Assembly (NCBI GenBank): GCA_022559845.1
Contig: JAHNEJ010001455.1
Coordinates: forward strand, 1-64,000
From: Amorphophallus konjac
Lineage: Eukaryota > Streptophyta > Magnoliopsida > Alismatales > Araceae
Length of the DNA stretch: 64,000 nt
Direction of reading: 5' to 3'
Shown in pieces: positions 43,964 to 56,209 of this stretch. The translations under genes and the position numbers were made by a program. The notes beneath the pieces are model-generated. The model did no database searches. It had not been told where the DNA came from and saw only the letters and a list, made by a program, of their open reading frames with translations. Numbering within the stretch: the stretch's first letter is position 1; each line of letters begins with the position of its first letter.

Positions 43964-45086
43964 AGAAGAATCTGGTCCCCAAATTCAATACATGGATTAT
44001 GGAGAGTGTACTTATAGTTGAATAATTCTGGAAATCTTTCCGCATGGCTTCTTCGGTTTCCCATATTGCATCATACGGCCATGCTTTCTTCCATTGAATC
44101 TTGACCATATGAATAACTTTATGTCTTAGTTGACGCACTTCTCGTTCCAGAATCTTTATTGGCGTTTGCTCGTACGTCATATCCTTCTGAATCTCCAGAT
44201 TATCATAAGTGATAATATGGTCAGGATCATATACATACTTCTTCAGCATAGAGACATGAAATACGTCATGAACTCCTGCTAATTGTGGAGGTAAAGCCAG
44301 TCTATAAGCCACTTCACCAACCCTTTCGAGAATTTCAAATAGACCAATGAACCTTGGAGTTAGTTTGCCCTTAATGCCAAATCTCCTAATACCACGACCT
44401 GGATAAACCTTGAGATACACATGGTCTCCTACTTGAAATTCCAAGTCGCGTCTACGATTATCAGCATAAGACTTTTGCCTATCTTGTGCCATCTTTATTC
44501 TCTCTTGAATAAGCTTGATCTTCTCTGTAGAATCTCTGATAATATCGGGGCCTAGGAATTGTCTTTCCCCTATTTCATTCCAACATATTGGTGATCGACA
44601 ACTTTTTCCATATAGAGCTTCAAAAGGTGCCATTTGTATGCTGGCCTGGTAACTATTGTTATATGTAAATTCTACCAGAGGCAAGTGATCATGCAAACTA
44701 TCTCCAAAATCAATAACACAAGCTCTGAGCATGTCTTCTACCACCTGATTTGTTCTTTCTATCTGACCATCAGTTTGTGGATGAAAGGCTGTGCTGAAAT
44801 TCAATCTAGTCCCTAGTGACTGTTGTAGACCCTTCCAAAATTATGATGTGAATCGAGGATCTCTATCAGATATAATAGTGACTAGGACACCATATAATTT
44901 AACAATTTCTCTTATGTATAATGCTACCAGGATATCCACAGACCATCGACTTTTGATTGGTATGAAATGTGTAGATTTAGTCAATCGATCTATGATTACC
45001 CATATACCATCATGTCCACCTCTTGTCTTAGGTAACCCCATAATGAAGTCCATCCCTATACTCTCCCACTTCCATTCGGGAATATT
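43962..45086 (-). pseudogene. A integrase, core end to chromodomain-like tail
   Basis: Continues from 51550 across CACTA-1. 44841-45086 has WKWESIGMDFIMGLPKTRGG with the first catalytic Asp, IDRLTKSTHFIPIKSRWSV and IISDRDPRFTS with the second. After a stop near 44841, 43962-44804 (280 codons) has MNFSTAFHPQTDGQIERTNQ with the catalytic Glu, EFTYNNSYQASIQMAPFEAL and YGKSCRSPICW. VGDHVYLKVYPGRGIRRFG, KLTPRFIGLFEILERVGEVA and VHDVFHVSMLKKYVYDPDHI form the C-terminal domain. The tail has PIKILEREVRQLRHKVIHMV and WPYDAIWETEEAMRKDFQ, a chromodomain-like ending that in chromoviruses is thought to guide insertion to chromatin. Confidence 0.9.
45084..45086. repeat. CACTA-1 target-site duplication, left copy
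   Basis: ATT, repeated at 51550-51552 immediately outside the other terminus; 3 bp is the CACTA standard. Confidence 0.88.
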
Positions 45087-45269
45087 CACTACAAAAAAAT
45101 AGAGATATAGGGGCTGTTCATTTAGAGACATTTCTTAAAAATGCCCCTAAAACATTATAAATAGAGACACTTTTTAATTAATATTGCCCCTAAAACACTT
45201 AAAGTTTTATCTTCGTTTAAAATCTTATAAAGGGGCGTTCTGAAATTGCTAAAGATGCCCCCAAAAAAA

Positions 45270-48200
45270 TCTACTCTGGCGCCAAATGCTCCCGCGCTAG
45301 CCGCAACTACCTTGGTCTGAAAATGAACTTTGAGCACCCCTTCTCATGCCACATCCCATCCCGCCGCGGACTCTCCCTATCCCACAAGCATCGCCAGCAA
45401 TTAACCCGCCCTCCTCTCCTCCATCGCCACCCTCTTTCTCCTCTCCCACGTCTCCATTTTCGGGGCGATGCTTGCCCCGAATCCCCATCTCGCCTTCTCA
45501 CCGCCCGCCGCTTTCTCTACCTCTAGGGTTGCTCCATCGACGGGGATCTCGGCGACGACGATGTGATATCCTCGACGGCCATCTTCCAAGGCTTGCATCC
45601 GCCTTGTGCCGTCTCCTTTTTCTTGGAGGAATAACATGTAACAATCTTGGAAACAAAAGGAGCCCGATACAATATGTTTTCTTCCGTTGTTATTCGTGGT
45701 TATCACTACCCGTGGGAACCCCTAAGAGAGAGAGGGAGGGGGGAACGATTAAGAAGAGTGGAGGAAGAGACTGGCAGGAGAGTGGGAAGGTAGGTTCACC
45801 ATTTTTTGTACTGCTTTTCTTACCCACGTTTTCTGCCTCTTGTCTTGTTTTTGTTTTGTTGTGTGGTCACGTTTTTCTTTTCTTCCTGCTACAGAGTCTT
45901 CCCTCCTCCCGGATTGATCTGAAACTATGTAAAACGTTCTTGCCTTGTGTCCTAATTTGTGGATCTGAAAGTTGTCATCTTGGGGAGTTTATTCTATTGT
46001 TAGTTCTTTCCTCGATGAAGACTCGGTGGATTACAGATCCTGCAGGAAGAATATGATCTCAAAAATAGTTTCTCACTGTGACCTAATATTTGCTTTGAAT
46101 ATTACAGCAGTCGATTCTCTCTTTTCCTTTACTCGGTTTTCTTTTCCCGGGGGATTGGCTGAGGTAGGGGTGGAGGCAGAAGATTATTCATTTTTTGCAA
46201 GTGTTCGAGGACTTACTGTGGTTGGTGAACATAGTTTAAAGTGACGACTTACGTTGTATTGTGATTTATCTATCATTGTGGTTCCCTTTTTTCATTTCTT
46301 TAAACATTGTATTGATGATCCGATACAGACTACACCTTTTTGCTATTATTAGACATATAGTTTAGTGCCATATATAATCTACTTGGAGGCCATTCTTTGG
46401 CGTATGATTCCTTAACGGTAAGCTGTATTTTTGGTGCTTGGTTCACGGCCAACTATTTACGTACTCAAATAACGTTGGGATTGGTACCCATGTTAGTTTT
46501 GGCGGTTAAGATGATCAAGATTAACGATCTGGCATCTCTGCTTACTTTGATTTTCACTGTATTCACTTGGCATTAACTCCATAATCCATGTGAAAACCAC
46601 CTAACAGATTGTTTATGTCATATTTCACTCTTTCGGTAGCAAGGATATACTTATTTGCAGTCAATCATGTATGCAACATGTTAGCAGATGATTATGTTTT
46701 TAGGCTTTCAAGCTGCATCTCGTGGTTTATTCCACTTTCCAGTACATTCCTTCAGCTTGTTTGTTATTTTGCACTCATCCACATGCTGATGACTCATTTG
46801 GGATCAAATACGGTATAATTCCATTCTAAGATTCACGTTTTAGGTGTTTACTGCACAATTGTGTTATAAGGTTCATGTTTATTACCAATTGCCTATGCAG
46901 TGGGATTAGGTTGTTATTTATTAATATAAACTTCTTTCTAATGTCCATGTTTGCCCCATATTTTGCTCTGCAGATTATTCCCAAATTTCACAACATCAGG
47001 TATCCTTCTGAGGGTCTTAAACAGATGCTGGGCTATTTACTTTTGATGATATTTTATTTTCTTTGCAAGGAATGAATATTGTGTGCAGATTGGACACCGA
47101 GAAGAGGAATTATACTCCCATCGTACTTTCATGAATTGAGTGGGCATAATGGACCGGAAATTCATTTGATGAGATGTAAACAATGTGTCTTATCCTTTTT
47201 GTGGGCATTGTGCATGCTCTGGGTCAGAGTTTGAACTGTATAGTCTTTTTCCCTAGTTCTGGTTTTGATAAATTTTATATTTCGATTCAAAGGATACAAC
47301 AAAGAGATGGCAAAAAGACTGCCATTGTATGATCCTCAAGTTGCAACATGCAATTTTTCTTTGATATGTGCACCCGCCCGGAAACAAAGTTTTCCTTTCT
47401 CTTTTATTTTTCCTCTCTTTTTCTTCCTGACATGGGTGTGCCTTGGGGCTTGTAGTTGAGTATGATATTGCTGTAAATCGAGTAGTTTTTATACATTATC
47501 CGATCAGAAATGTTTCTTTTCGAGCTTTTGTGTAAACATGACCCCACTATGATATCTAGTTACTCTTTGCAGCTAACTATAGTCTCATCAGAGGGTTGTT
47601 CATTTTCAAGCACTTTTTGTTAGTTTATATGCTTGCCTATCTCTGTTACATATTCCTTGCCTATCTCTTTTACATGTTCCCTTATCTGGCAGCTTAGGAT
47701 TTTTAGTGGGTACGACCTTCCACGACATGTTCTACATGTGGTTTGCTTTTGCCCCTATCTTGATGTTGAACACTTTCAACAATTTTGCTGTCATTGGAAA
47801 CCTGAGTTGCTGTAATACCTTTTTACATGTAGATTCATAGCCTCATCAGATTTATTACTTGGACTCTATCTTCTGAACATTTAGGCTAATATAGTCAAAC
47901 ATATAAATGCCAGAATCCAGTCAGTGCAATTGATATACTCCGACCATATTCTAGCTGGGCTATATGACTGGGCCCTTCCTGCTCAGCGTGGAAAGGTGAG
48001 AGAGTCCTAGAGCCAGTCAATGTGCATGGTTTGCTGGGCCATCCAACAGCAAGCTCACAAGTTTGTCTAGGTGGGGTAGTTCCAACCCCCCTCTTCCCCG
48101 CAAAGCTCTTGGACAACCCTAATTTTGGATATGGCGGTGATGAGGCAGTGCAGTGAGTTTCCAAGTCCACCCAGGGAGTTTGGTTGCACTCCCACCCTCC

Positions 48201-50370
48201 CACCGAAATGGCCCCATCCGACAGCTGCTACTTATTTGGATGGGCTATATATACATATATATATCATCAAACTTGGTGGAGATATGGAGAGACCTGGTTA
48301 TCTGCTAGATTTGATGGCTTCTTGGCATCAATGTACATGATGACAAAATTATGTCAGATGAGACACACAGAAGTATAATTATCAGCTCGGTCAGGGAAAT
48401 CAGGTATACACGGGCACTTAGCTCTTGGCAAGCCCTAGGTGCAAGGAATAGCCTGCTTGCCATGGACGGCAACATCAGATCCGCACCCCGAGTTGATGAT
48501 TGATATTAGAAAGACAATTTTTTTACTTTTGTTTCTTGTTTTTTTATCCCTCTTTGCGCGATTTTTTTCCGATTCTTTGATCTTATGCTGGGTTTTCAGA
48601 TCTTGTATGTTATATTTTATTTTAAAATTGTTCCAAAAAATGGATCTTGGGAGAGATTTGTAACACCCATGTCCGGTAAGGGTTTGATGCTACAAATAGG
48701 GTTTGATGGGTATCTCTGATGCATTTCTTTTTTAATAGTTCTATGTTTTAATAAAATGATAGAATGCATCTTGGATATGTGATACATGTAGTTAAAATAA
48801 TAAAATAGAGACAAACTTGACGAAGAAAATATGATCTTATTCAGTTAAAATGCTTTCTTACAGATATATCAGTTAAAATGCTTTCCTATAGGTATTTCTT
48901 TTCTTCCAATGGTCTTCTTTAGCTTGTCATTTGGATTTTCTTAGTTTCTCATTTGTTCTTATTCACAGGATATTATTGGCACTTCTCATTTGAAAATTTT
49001 CATGAATCAGTTCTTTGCCCCATCTTGTAGAATTCATTTGTTTTTAAATGAATTGGCTGCTTCAGATTTAGTTTTTAATTTTGATATATTATTATTTATG
49101 AATATGCAGAGCTTGGCAGCATTTATTTGTTTCAAGTATGATGTTAAAATTACTTTTTAGATTTGGATCTATGTTGCATGTTTCTGTGCAATATAGGCAT
49201 AGAGTCTGAGACTCTTCATTTGTGTGATTCTATTGGAAAGATAGTCCAGGGGATACAATTATCATTTCGTATCTTTCTTTTGAAAGGCCATAAAATTTGT
49301 TACTCATTTGTTCATTTTTAATGTATTAAGTCTTTTCAGCTTATACATTGGACTTAAATATATATCCTCTGCCAAGGAAATTTCATTTACTGTTAATGGC
49401 TACCTTCAAAATCATTTCCCAGATATTCTCAAGGACTGTTCAGATTCCATTTCTATTTGATTATATAACAGTTTTATTGATAAGGACAGTTTGTTAGTGA
49501 TTGATTTTGGTTATCTTTTTTTTTTCCGTCTTGATATGTGCTCTGCACAAGTACTGAGATTCCAAAACACTTGCATTGTTTGGTTGCTTAATCTAAATGT
49601 GCAAACAAAAAACTGGGGGTGCGCCTTGCAGAGGATTGATACACATGGTTTCTAAGTCTTCATCTATTCTTGTTGCTCTCCATGTCCTATCTTATTTCTC
49701 TTTACCTTATTTACTCAGAGGTGATTGAAGAGGATACATGGGGTTAAATGATTACCATAGTTCTCAAGTGAGTAATTCCAAACTTTGTATGCAGTTTTTG
49801 TCTGCTCCAGCCCTTTAATTTTATTTTTTGGAAAACATGACTTTTGTAAAGTTGTGTTGGAGGTGATTAATCTGGGTTCTAAGCAACATCCTGATGCAGC
49901 AACCAATAAAACCTTGTATTTATGTTTGACCATGCTACATGTACCCTTAATTTTTTTCATAAGTCTAATCAGATGTTAGTTGTGAGCTAACAGATGTTGC
50001 TAAATAGCCAACCATGTGAGTCAGGCTGTCCTTTTAGATCGACAAGCTGAAAATGTACATGGTAGATCGAGCATACCTTATCTGTTAATTCTGTAGTATG
50101 AAAGTCAATGTATTTATGTTATTTATTCAGTCATCATCTGAGGTTGATGCTTGACTACTTATATGTACTTGATCCGTTGAACTTATAAGAGCTACACATT
50201 TGTTATACTTAGTTTTTTCATCATTCATTGAACTTTTGGGGGGCTTCTTTGAAAAATCACCCATCTTACTATTCTTTAAAATGAAAAAAAGGATATATGT
50301 TTGAGTCCTTATGATGGTGGATGTCCAATCTCTCATCAGATCAAACTTATATCATTTACGTGTATGTTTT
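45270..50370. other. CACTA-1 interior, gene-like but unidentified
   Basis: 45300-45540 is C-rich and codon-like. 46973-47000 (ATTCCCAAATTTCACAACAT between a TGCAG acceptor-like and a GTATCC donor-like border) looks like a small exon. 47275-47340 reads YNKEMAKRLPLYDPQV. 47970-48200 resembles unrelated filler. The rest is intron-like T-rich sequence. I cannot name a parent gene for any of these parts. Confidence 0.4.
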
Positions 50371-50380
50371 GGCTTAACAG

Positions 50381-50650
50381 GATTGAGCTTTACCGTTTTA
50401 GTGGTGCTAAAATATATCCTGTAAAGGGTATTAGATTTGTGAGGGCTGACTCCCAGGTAAAGTTTTTGAAAGTTATCACTCTTTACATAATATCTTCATA
50501 CGGTTTGTACTGATGAATTACACAATTGTTTGTTCTTAGGTCTTTTTTTTTGCTAACTCAAAATACAAGCGTTACTTCCACAACCGTCTGAGGCATGCTA
50601 AACTCACCTGGACATCGATGTACATGAAGTAGCATAAGAAGGTCATGACC
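50381..50650 (+). pseudogene. RPL24: Captured fragment of ribosomal protein L24 (60S, eL24)
   Basis: Two exons with clean borders. Exon at 50381-50456 after the acceptor TTAACAG reads [19 protein letters not shown] then VRADSQ. Intron 50457-50539 begins GTAAAG and ends TTCTTAG. The next exon from 50540 reads [20 protein letters not shown] then [10 protein letters not shown], a stop (TAG), then HKK. This is the N-terminal half of the eukaryotic L24 family, where the residue at the stop is normally Gln (CAG to TAG). It lacks the start exon in frame and the C-terminal half. It is inside CACTA-1, so it is a transposon-captured copy retaining its intron, meaning capture from DNA and not from cDNA. 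Several substitutions (Cys to Tyr twice) suggest no selection. Confidence 0.9.
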
Positions 50651-51179
50651 GCATTGGTAGGAGGATACAAGTGCCATAACCGCATGCCAAGTCATTCAAC
50701 CATTTGACTTCTCTTGTTACTTGTTCACTAGCAAGAAAATGTTTGTGTCTAATGAACACCAAGGGAAAAATATTTTATATATTTTAATGAGTTTTTGAGT
50801 TTGTATATTTTGTTTACAAAGTGAAAAATTGAACTTCCATGATCTGAGTTGTATTTATAAGTCATGGATGCTATACATGTAATCGTGATATTTTTATGAT
50901 TTGATTTTAGAATACAATTTTGTTAATACATTCTCTTTGTCAATGAGTATGATGCCTCATTTATGTTTTGGTTAAAAGGTGGACATTTTATATATTCACG
51001 TGTTGTATAATGGTGAGTGTTTGTGTACGTCAATGGATTACAAAGAATAGGATCTATGTATTGATTGCATGTTAGAAATGTTAATTTTAATTTTTACATT
51101 TTACGATGGTTATTTTTGTGTAATAATTAAAAATTAGAGTCGCTATAGATTGGTTGTTAGTTCTTGGGACAATTTGTAA
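50651..51179. other. CACTA-1 sequence downstream of the L24 fragment
   Basis: AT-rich, with no coding signal beyond the L24 remnant and no transposase motif. It may be the 3' flank of the captured copy. Confidence 0.35.
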
Positions 51180-51549
51180 AAGAAAATGCCCTTAAAACAT
51201 GTTCTTTCAAGAGATTATTACAGGGTGATTATTACATGATTATTTTTAAAATAGGCTATTTGGGGCAGTTTGAAGGTGTAATTGCTCCTAAATCATGTTC
51301 ATTAGAGGTATTTGGTCAATAAAATTGCCTCTATTAAAATATTTAGAGGCACTTTTTAGTGCCTCTAATGACAACATTAGAGGCATTTTTTAAAAAGTGC
51401 CCCCAAAACTTTTAGGGACCGAGGCAATAGGGGCACATTTTAAACTGTCCCTAAAGCTAATCAAAATGTCTCTAAAGGTTTTGAGGGCATTTATCTATAT
51501 TTTTTGGGGCATTTCTAAAATGCCCCTAAATATCTATTTTCTTGTAGTG

Positions 51550-52218
51550 ATTTAAGGGATGCAGTTTACCTGCAGGTCTAAAATGCTCTACCTTTACTTG
51601 TTGACAAGTGAGACAGCGAGACACGAAATGAGCTATTTTTCTCTTCATATTGGGCCACCAGAAATTTCTTTTGAGATCCTGATACATTTTTGTACTACCT
51701 GGGTGAATGGTATACCTGGATTTATGTGCTTCTTCTAGAATCAATTTTTTCGTATCCTCATGATTCGGTACACACATTCGGCTCTTGAATAGCAATCTTC
51801 CACCCTCCGTAATAGAGAAATCTGGCCGTTGTTCAAATTTAACCTTAATTTCTAGTAACACGAGATCATCATTTTGCAACTTGACTAGATCCTCTATTAA
51901 GGTAGGTTGAGCTCGGATATTAGCCATGAAGCAATCTTCTTCCTTCTTGTCAATATCTAAGTTCAACTGCGTAAATTGAGGAATAAGATTAGTCATACTA
52001 ATCAGAAGACTTGATAGCATACCAATTGGTTTTATGATGAGTGCATCCGCAACAGCATTAGCCTTGCCAGGATGATATTGAATAGAAAAATCAAAATCTT
52101 TTAGATATTCCGACCATCTTCTCTGCCTCATATTTAGCTCTTTTTGAGAAAATAGTATTTCAAGCTTTTGTGGTCCGAGTAGACCGTAAACTTTTCTCCA
52201 TAGAGATAATGACGCCAA
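51550..52218 (-). pseudogene. A RNase H end and integrase N-terminal domain
   Basis: Frame following the RNase H frameshift. NMRQRRWSEYLKDFDFSIQY and HPGKANAVADAL end the RNase H/tether. The integrase zinc-binding domain is HKSRYTIHPGSTKMYQDLKR, WWPNMKRKIAHFVSRCLTCQ (the His and Cys pairs of HHCC are present). RPAGKLHPL is the last text before CACTA-1 interrupts. The adjoining segment 51870-52010 is a variable linker. Confidence 0.88.
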
Positions 52219-53822
52219 ATTTTCAAGGTGAAAATGATAGCTGCTAATTCCAAATCATGTATAGGATAATTTTCCTCATGACGTTTCAATTGTCTTGAAG
52301 AATAACAGATTACTCTTCCATTGTGCATGAGGACACACCCTAAACCAATACCAGATGCATCCGTATATACTTCGAATCCACCACCTTCCATCGGTAGTGT
52401 TAGAATAGGAGCTGTAGTAAGATGATTCTTAAGAGTTTGGAAACTCTCCTCACATTCTTCTGACCAGACAAAAGGATTTTTCTTTCTCATCAGTCTAGTT
52501 AAAGGAACCACAATTTTTGAGAAGTCTTTAATGAATCTCCTATAATAACTAGCTAGACCCAGAAAACTTCGTACTTCTGATACGGTCGTTGGCCGGCTCC
52601 AATTCCTGACAGCTTCTACCTTAGAAGGATCCACCGTAATACCTTCTCTTGAAATAATGTGACATAGGAATGAAACTTCTTTGAGCCATAATTCACATTT
52701 GTTTAGCTTGGCATAGAGTTTATGTTCTTTAAGTGTTTACAAAGTTATTTTCAAATGTTCTTCATGTTCCTCCTTTGTCTTGGAATATATCAAGATATCA
52801 TCAATGAAGACGACGATAAACTGGTCCAGATATGGCTGGAAGACAGTGTTCATAAGTTGCATGAATGCTGCCGGGGCATTAGTTAATCCGAATGGCATTA
52901 CCACGAATTCATAGTGACCATAACGACTTCGAAAAGCCGATTTATAAATGTCTTCTTCTTTAATTCTAAGCTGATGATAACCTGATCTGAGGTCTATCTT
53001 AGAGAAATATTCTGCTCTTGAAAGCTGATCGAAGAGCTCATCAATACACGGCAACTGATACTTATTTTTAATTGTGAGTTGATTCAGTCACCGGTAATCG
53101 ATGCATAGTCTAAGAGAACCATCCTTTTTCTTGACAAATAGAACCGGCGCACCCCAAGGGGATGTGCTAGGTCTGATGAAGCCTTTGTCTAGTAATTCCT
53201 GCAACTGCCTCTTTAGTTCCTTGAGTTCTGTGGGGGACATCCTGTAAGGGGCTATAGAAACAGGTGCTGCTCTTGGGGTGAGTTCAATAGTAAAGTTCAC
53301 TTCCCTCTCGGGCGGTAAACTGGGTAATTCAGATGGAAACACGTCTGGGAACTCATTTACAATAGGAATGTCTGCTAAGATAATCTCCTTGGATTCGATA
53401 ATAATGACAGAAGCAAGAAAAGCTTCACGTCCTTGCGAGATAAGTTTGCAAGCGTGAAGAGAAGATATAATAGTAGGATACTTCTTGCACTTGATGCCAA
53501 GAAAAGAGAATCTTGGAAGACCGGGCTTTCGAAAGGATATAATCCTATTTTGGTAATTGATATAAGCATCATGATCTACAAGCCAATCTACCCGTAAAAT
53601 GACATCATAACCTTTCATGTCAAGGCATACTAAGTTTGCGGGAAGATTGTGACCTTCTACTATCACATCGTTATCATGATAATAGTCGGTAAGCTTTGTT
53701 CCAGAACCTAAGGGTGTGGTAATAGCGAGATCTGAAGGTAGGGGAAGTGATGCAATTGATAATATTTTTACAAAAGTAGTGGAGATAAAAGAATGAGAGG
53801 CAGCAGTGTCAAATAGCACAAA
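52134..53822 (-). pseudogene. A protease, reverse transcriptase and RNase H, broken
   Basis: Protease start [14 protein letters not shown] (DTA in place of the more usual DTG), with [20 protein letters not shown] and [22 protein letters not shown] from [20 protein letters not shown] through [20 protein letters not shown] and IDYR, a stop near 53087, [35 protein letters not shown] and catalytic [13 protein letters not shown] (FIDD form). A second stop near 52737. RNase H has [37 protein letters not shown] and [14 protein letters not shown], then a frameshift near 52140. The upstream end is cut by LTR B inside the protease active-site region. Confidence 0.9.
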
Positions 53823-54673
53823 TGTAGTGCCCCAGAATTTTATATAAATCATTTTATAGAATTTATAAAGGCCTAAATATATTAATAAATGAATTCTGAG
53901 ACTAATAAGTAATCATAGGCCCAATTAGGTTGAATAATTAACCAAGCCTATTTACACGTCATCTAAAAAGGATTTAAAGCCCAAAACCATTAAGTTTGGC
54001 CCATATTCTAGAAGGTTACTTAGTTTATTTAAGGATAAAAATGAATTATATAAATAATAATATGGAAAAAATGAATAAACAAGTTTTATTTATTTGAAAC
54101 TCTATATACGTTGAATGTAACAGTCTATCGTGCGACCATCACATGCTTGTAACGCATGGGTCTATGACCGTTACACTATGTGAATTCCGTAAGCTGAAGA
54201 GTTTGATTCATATTGAACTCTAGGAACAATAAATGTAACGGTCTATCGTGAGACCGTTACATGCCTCTAACGCACCTGCATTAGACCGTTACATCATGTT
54301 AGTTTCGTGAAGGAAAGAACAAGTACAAAGATCAAAACTTTGGACTCTTATCCACTAGAGATCAATGAGGAAGAGTTATAACATTACTAAGGACTCTTAG
54401 AGATCAGGTTTTAGCAAATTAAGGACTCTAGAATCGATCTAATCTTCAAACCCTAGCTAAAACCCTATGAATAGGACCTAGTTCTGAACTGTGCGACCCT
54501 TACTTTTGGCTCGTAAGGAATCAAGGTAAGGAGGCGTAATCTTTGGTAAGTTCTTTATAAGAATTTGTTTACAATATTTTAGACTAACTCATCTCCAAAT
54601 TTCACGTCTTTAGGTCAAGAGGTCGTGGAGTTAGAGCCCAAGGAAGTTGCTGAAAAATCACAGGAAGAAGGGA
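53823..54673 (+). repeat. B: 5' part of a Tekay-type LTR, plus strand
   Basis: Starts TGTAGTGCCCCAGAATTTTA, matching the start of the A LTR read on the other strand; shared blocks include TAAGTTTGGCCCATATTCTA then GAAGGTTA (53991) and AGGACCTAGTTCTGAACT (54471). It carries four CG inverted-repeat units (54115-54295). It is inserted in the A protease; the 5 bp before it are ACAAA. It is cut at 54673/54674 by C, so the rest lies beyond the window. By eye roughly three quarters identical to the A LTR, so a separate subfamily. Confidence 0.8.
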
Positions 54674-55959
54674 TGTCACGCCCCGAGCGCGGAAGGAACT
54701 CGAGAAAAACGTGACGAGTTTATATCAATCATGTCAATCAGAGCAAGTAGAATTTCGACATCAAAATAGAGTGCGCAATAAGACAAGAATTTTAAAACAT
54801 AACCAAGTACTGATACCATTGATAACAACTTAACCATTAAACAAAATCACATAACTCCAAGACTTAACGTTACTAATCAGGCCCACAAGCCTTAAATGTT
54901 ACAAATTTAGAAATAGCAAAAGATCTAACGACAAGACTCCAAGGAATGAACTAAGGATGACTCGACACGATAAGGTGTAGTAGCATGACGCTTGCAGATT
55001 CTACGCTCGTCACTCTTGCTTCTGCCCATCCGAGTCCGAGTCAGGGTCCGTATTACCTGAAAAGTTGGGGAAAGGAACTTGATGAGCCAACGCTCAGTAG
55101 GAATTATATCTCAAGAACTAGCAATTGGTTTAAGTAATTACCTCTTCCAAATGAAAATGCAAGTCTAGCATGTCAATCATGTAAAACATAATGCGATGGA
55201 ATTGAACATGATAACGAGAGGAAATAACACGTACTATCGATCCAAGATAGGGAATTTCAAGTATTCAAGATTCAAGTATTTGAACGAGTGCCAAGTATAT
55301 CAATAAAGTTTTTTTTTTCATGTCATGAGGTAATGGCTATTAACAAGCAAGTACTTTGCCCATTCCGGGCCACGCAAGTCGTGTCAAGTCAATCAAGTCA
55401 AGCACGCCAGAGAGAGATAGTGGAGTGTCGTAGATTCAAGCAAGCACTTCGGTGCAATGCCACACCGTGATCAATATAACTCCCATGGGCACAAGTACTT
55501 TCGGGTGCTCCTCCCAGGACCAGATCGGGCCCTATAATGCGCGGACATTGTTACATGTAATATCTAGACAATCACTTTGGTGATAGCCATGGAATTCCAA
55601 GAACAAACTCATGTAGGATATCAAGGTAGATTCGTGGATAGGTTCCACAGAATTTAAGGAAGAACATAAGATGGACAATGATAAAACCAACGAGAACCAT
55701 GACATGTCGATAACCTGGGTAGAATCGGTACCTTAATTAGGTAGACGTGATAACTTGAGTGGATGACTAAACCCGTCACCACTCAAGGGACATGAATCAA
55801 GCTGGGAGATTGACCCCATCTATAAGGGACTCAATCCAAGACACCACCTAGTGGAATATCATCATTCCACCGGCTAGGATTATTCTCTCATGGACCAAGA
55901 TGGCACCATGAGAGGGCCGGTTTACCACAAGACATGGCAATCAAAGGTACAAGGTATTT

Positions 55960-56086
55960 AAGATACAACCAGCTCAGTCGGTCTTGAGGGAATCCAAGGC
56001 TACGAGGAAACTTACGGAGGTCCCAATGACTAACTTGCCGGTCCAAAGGAACGGAATGTCCAATGGAGGGCTTGTATGTCACCGAG
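55960..56086 (-). promoter_or_regulatory. C copy of the shared leader module (3' LTR)
   Basis: Plus-strand landmarks ATACAACCAGCTCAGTCGGT, GGGAATCCAAGGC, AACTTACGGAGGTCC, GGTCCAAAGGAACGGAATGT and CCAATGGAGGGC. A second copy at 61685-61811. Confidence 0.72.
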
Positions 56087-56209
56087 AGTTGAAGGGGTAA
56101 TCGGTAAAGCGCCGAAAAAAAATGTGGGACTATACTCACGGATTGGAATATAGTGCCATGTACAGGTATATATATATAAATCCACGAAAAATTCATGAAA
56201 AATCAGAAG

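Larger units (their letters stand above)
45087..51549. mobile_element. CACTA-1: non-autonomous CACTA (En/Spm-type) transposon carrying gene fragments
   Basis: 6463 bp. Left end CACTACAAAAAAATAGAGAT; right end, inverted, CACTACAAGAAAATAGATAT; both continue with a GGGGC-containing subterminal sequence. Numerous GCCCCTAAAA / TTTTAGGGGC subterminal repeats lie at 45100-45270 and 51180-51540. The 3-bp duplication ATT flanks it, and removing it rejoins the A integrase frame (RPAGKLHPL to PEWKWESIGMDF). No transposase motif was found. The inside is gene-like: a GC-rich 45270-45640 block, several exon-sized stretches with AG/GT borders (for example 46973-47000) and an RPL24 fragment near the right end. 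Probably mobilised by an autonomous CACTA elsewhere. Confidence 0.9.
40661..53822 (-). mobile_element. A: Tekay-like Ty3/gypsy chromovirus, interrupted by CACTA-1 and truncated by B
   Basis: Minus-strand element with a 3290-bp 3' LTR (40661-43950), a purine tract, and integrase, RNase H, RT and protease reading leftward. A chromodomain-like tail after the integrase places it among chromoviruses, most likely Tekay/Del. CACTA-1 sits inside the integrase core. On the right the protease is cut at 53822/53823 by the oppositely oriented LTR B, so gag and the 5' LTR are not in the window. Probable target duplication GGTTT at 40656-40660. Confidence 0.85.

Noticed and set aside
45346..46056. 236-codon open frame on the plus strand in CACTA-1
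   Set aside because: Starts in C-rich sequence and continues into intron-like T-rich DNA with no domain; no parent protein recognised, so reported only as gene-like filler.
48617..48814. Possible host exon near AACACCCATGTCCGGTAAGG
   Set aside because: Short, no flanking splice structure that makes a longer protein, and it lies inside CACTA-1.
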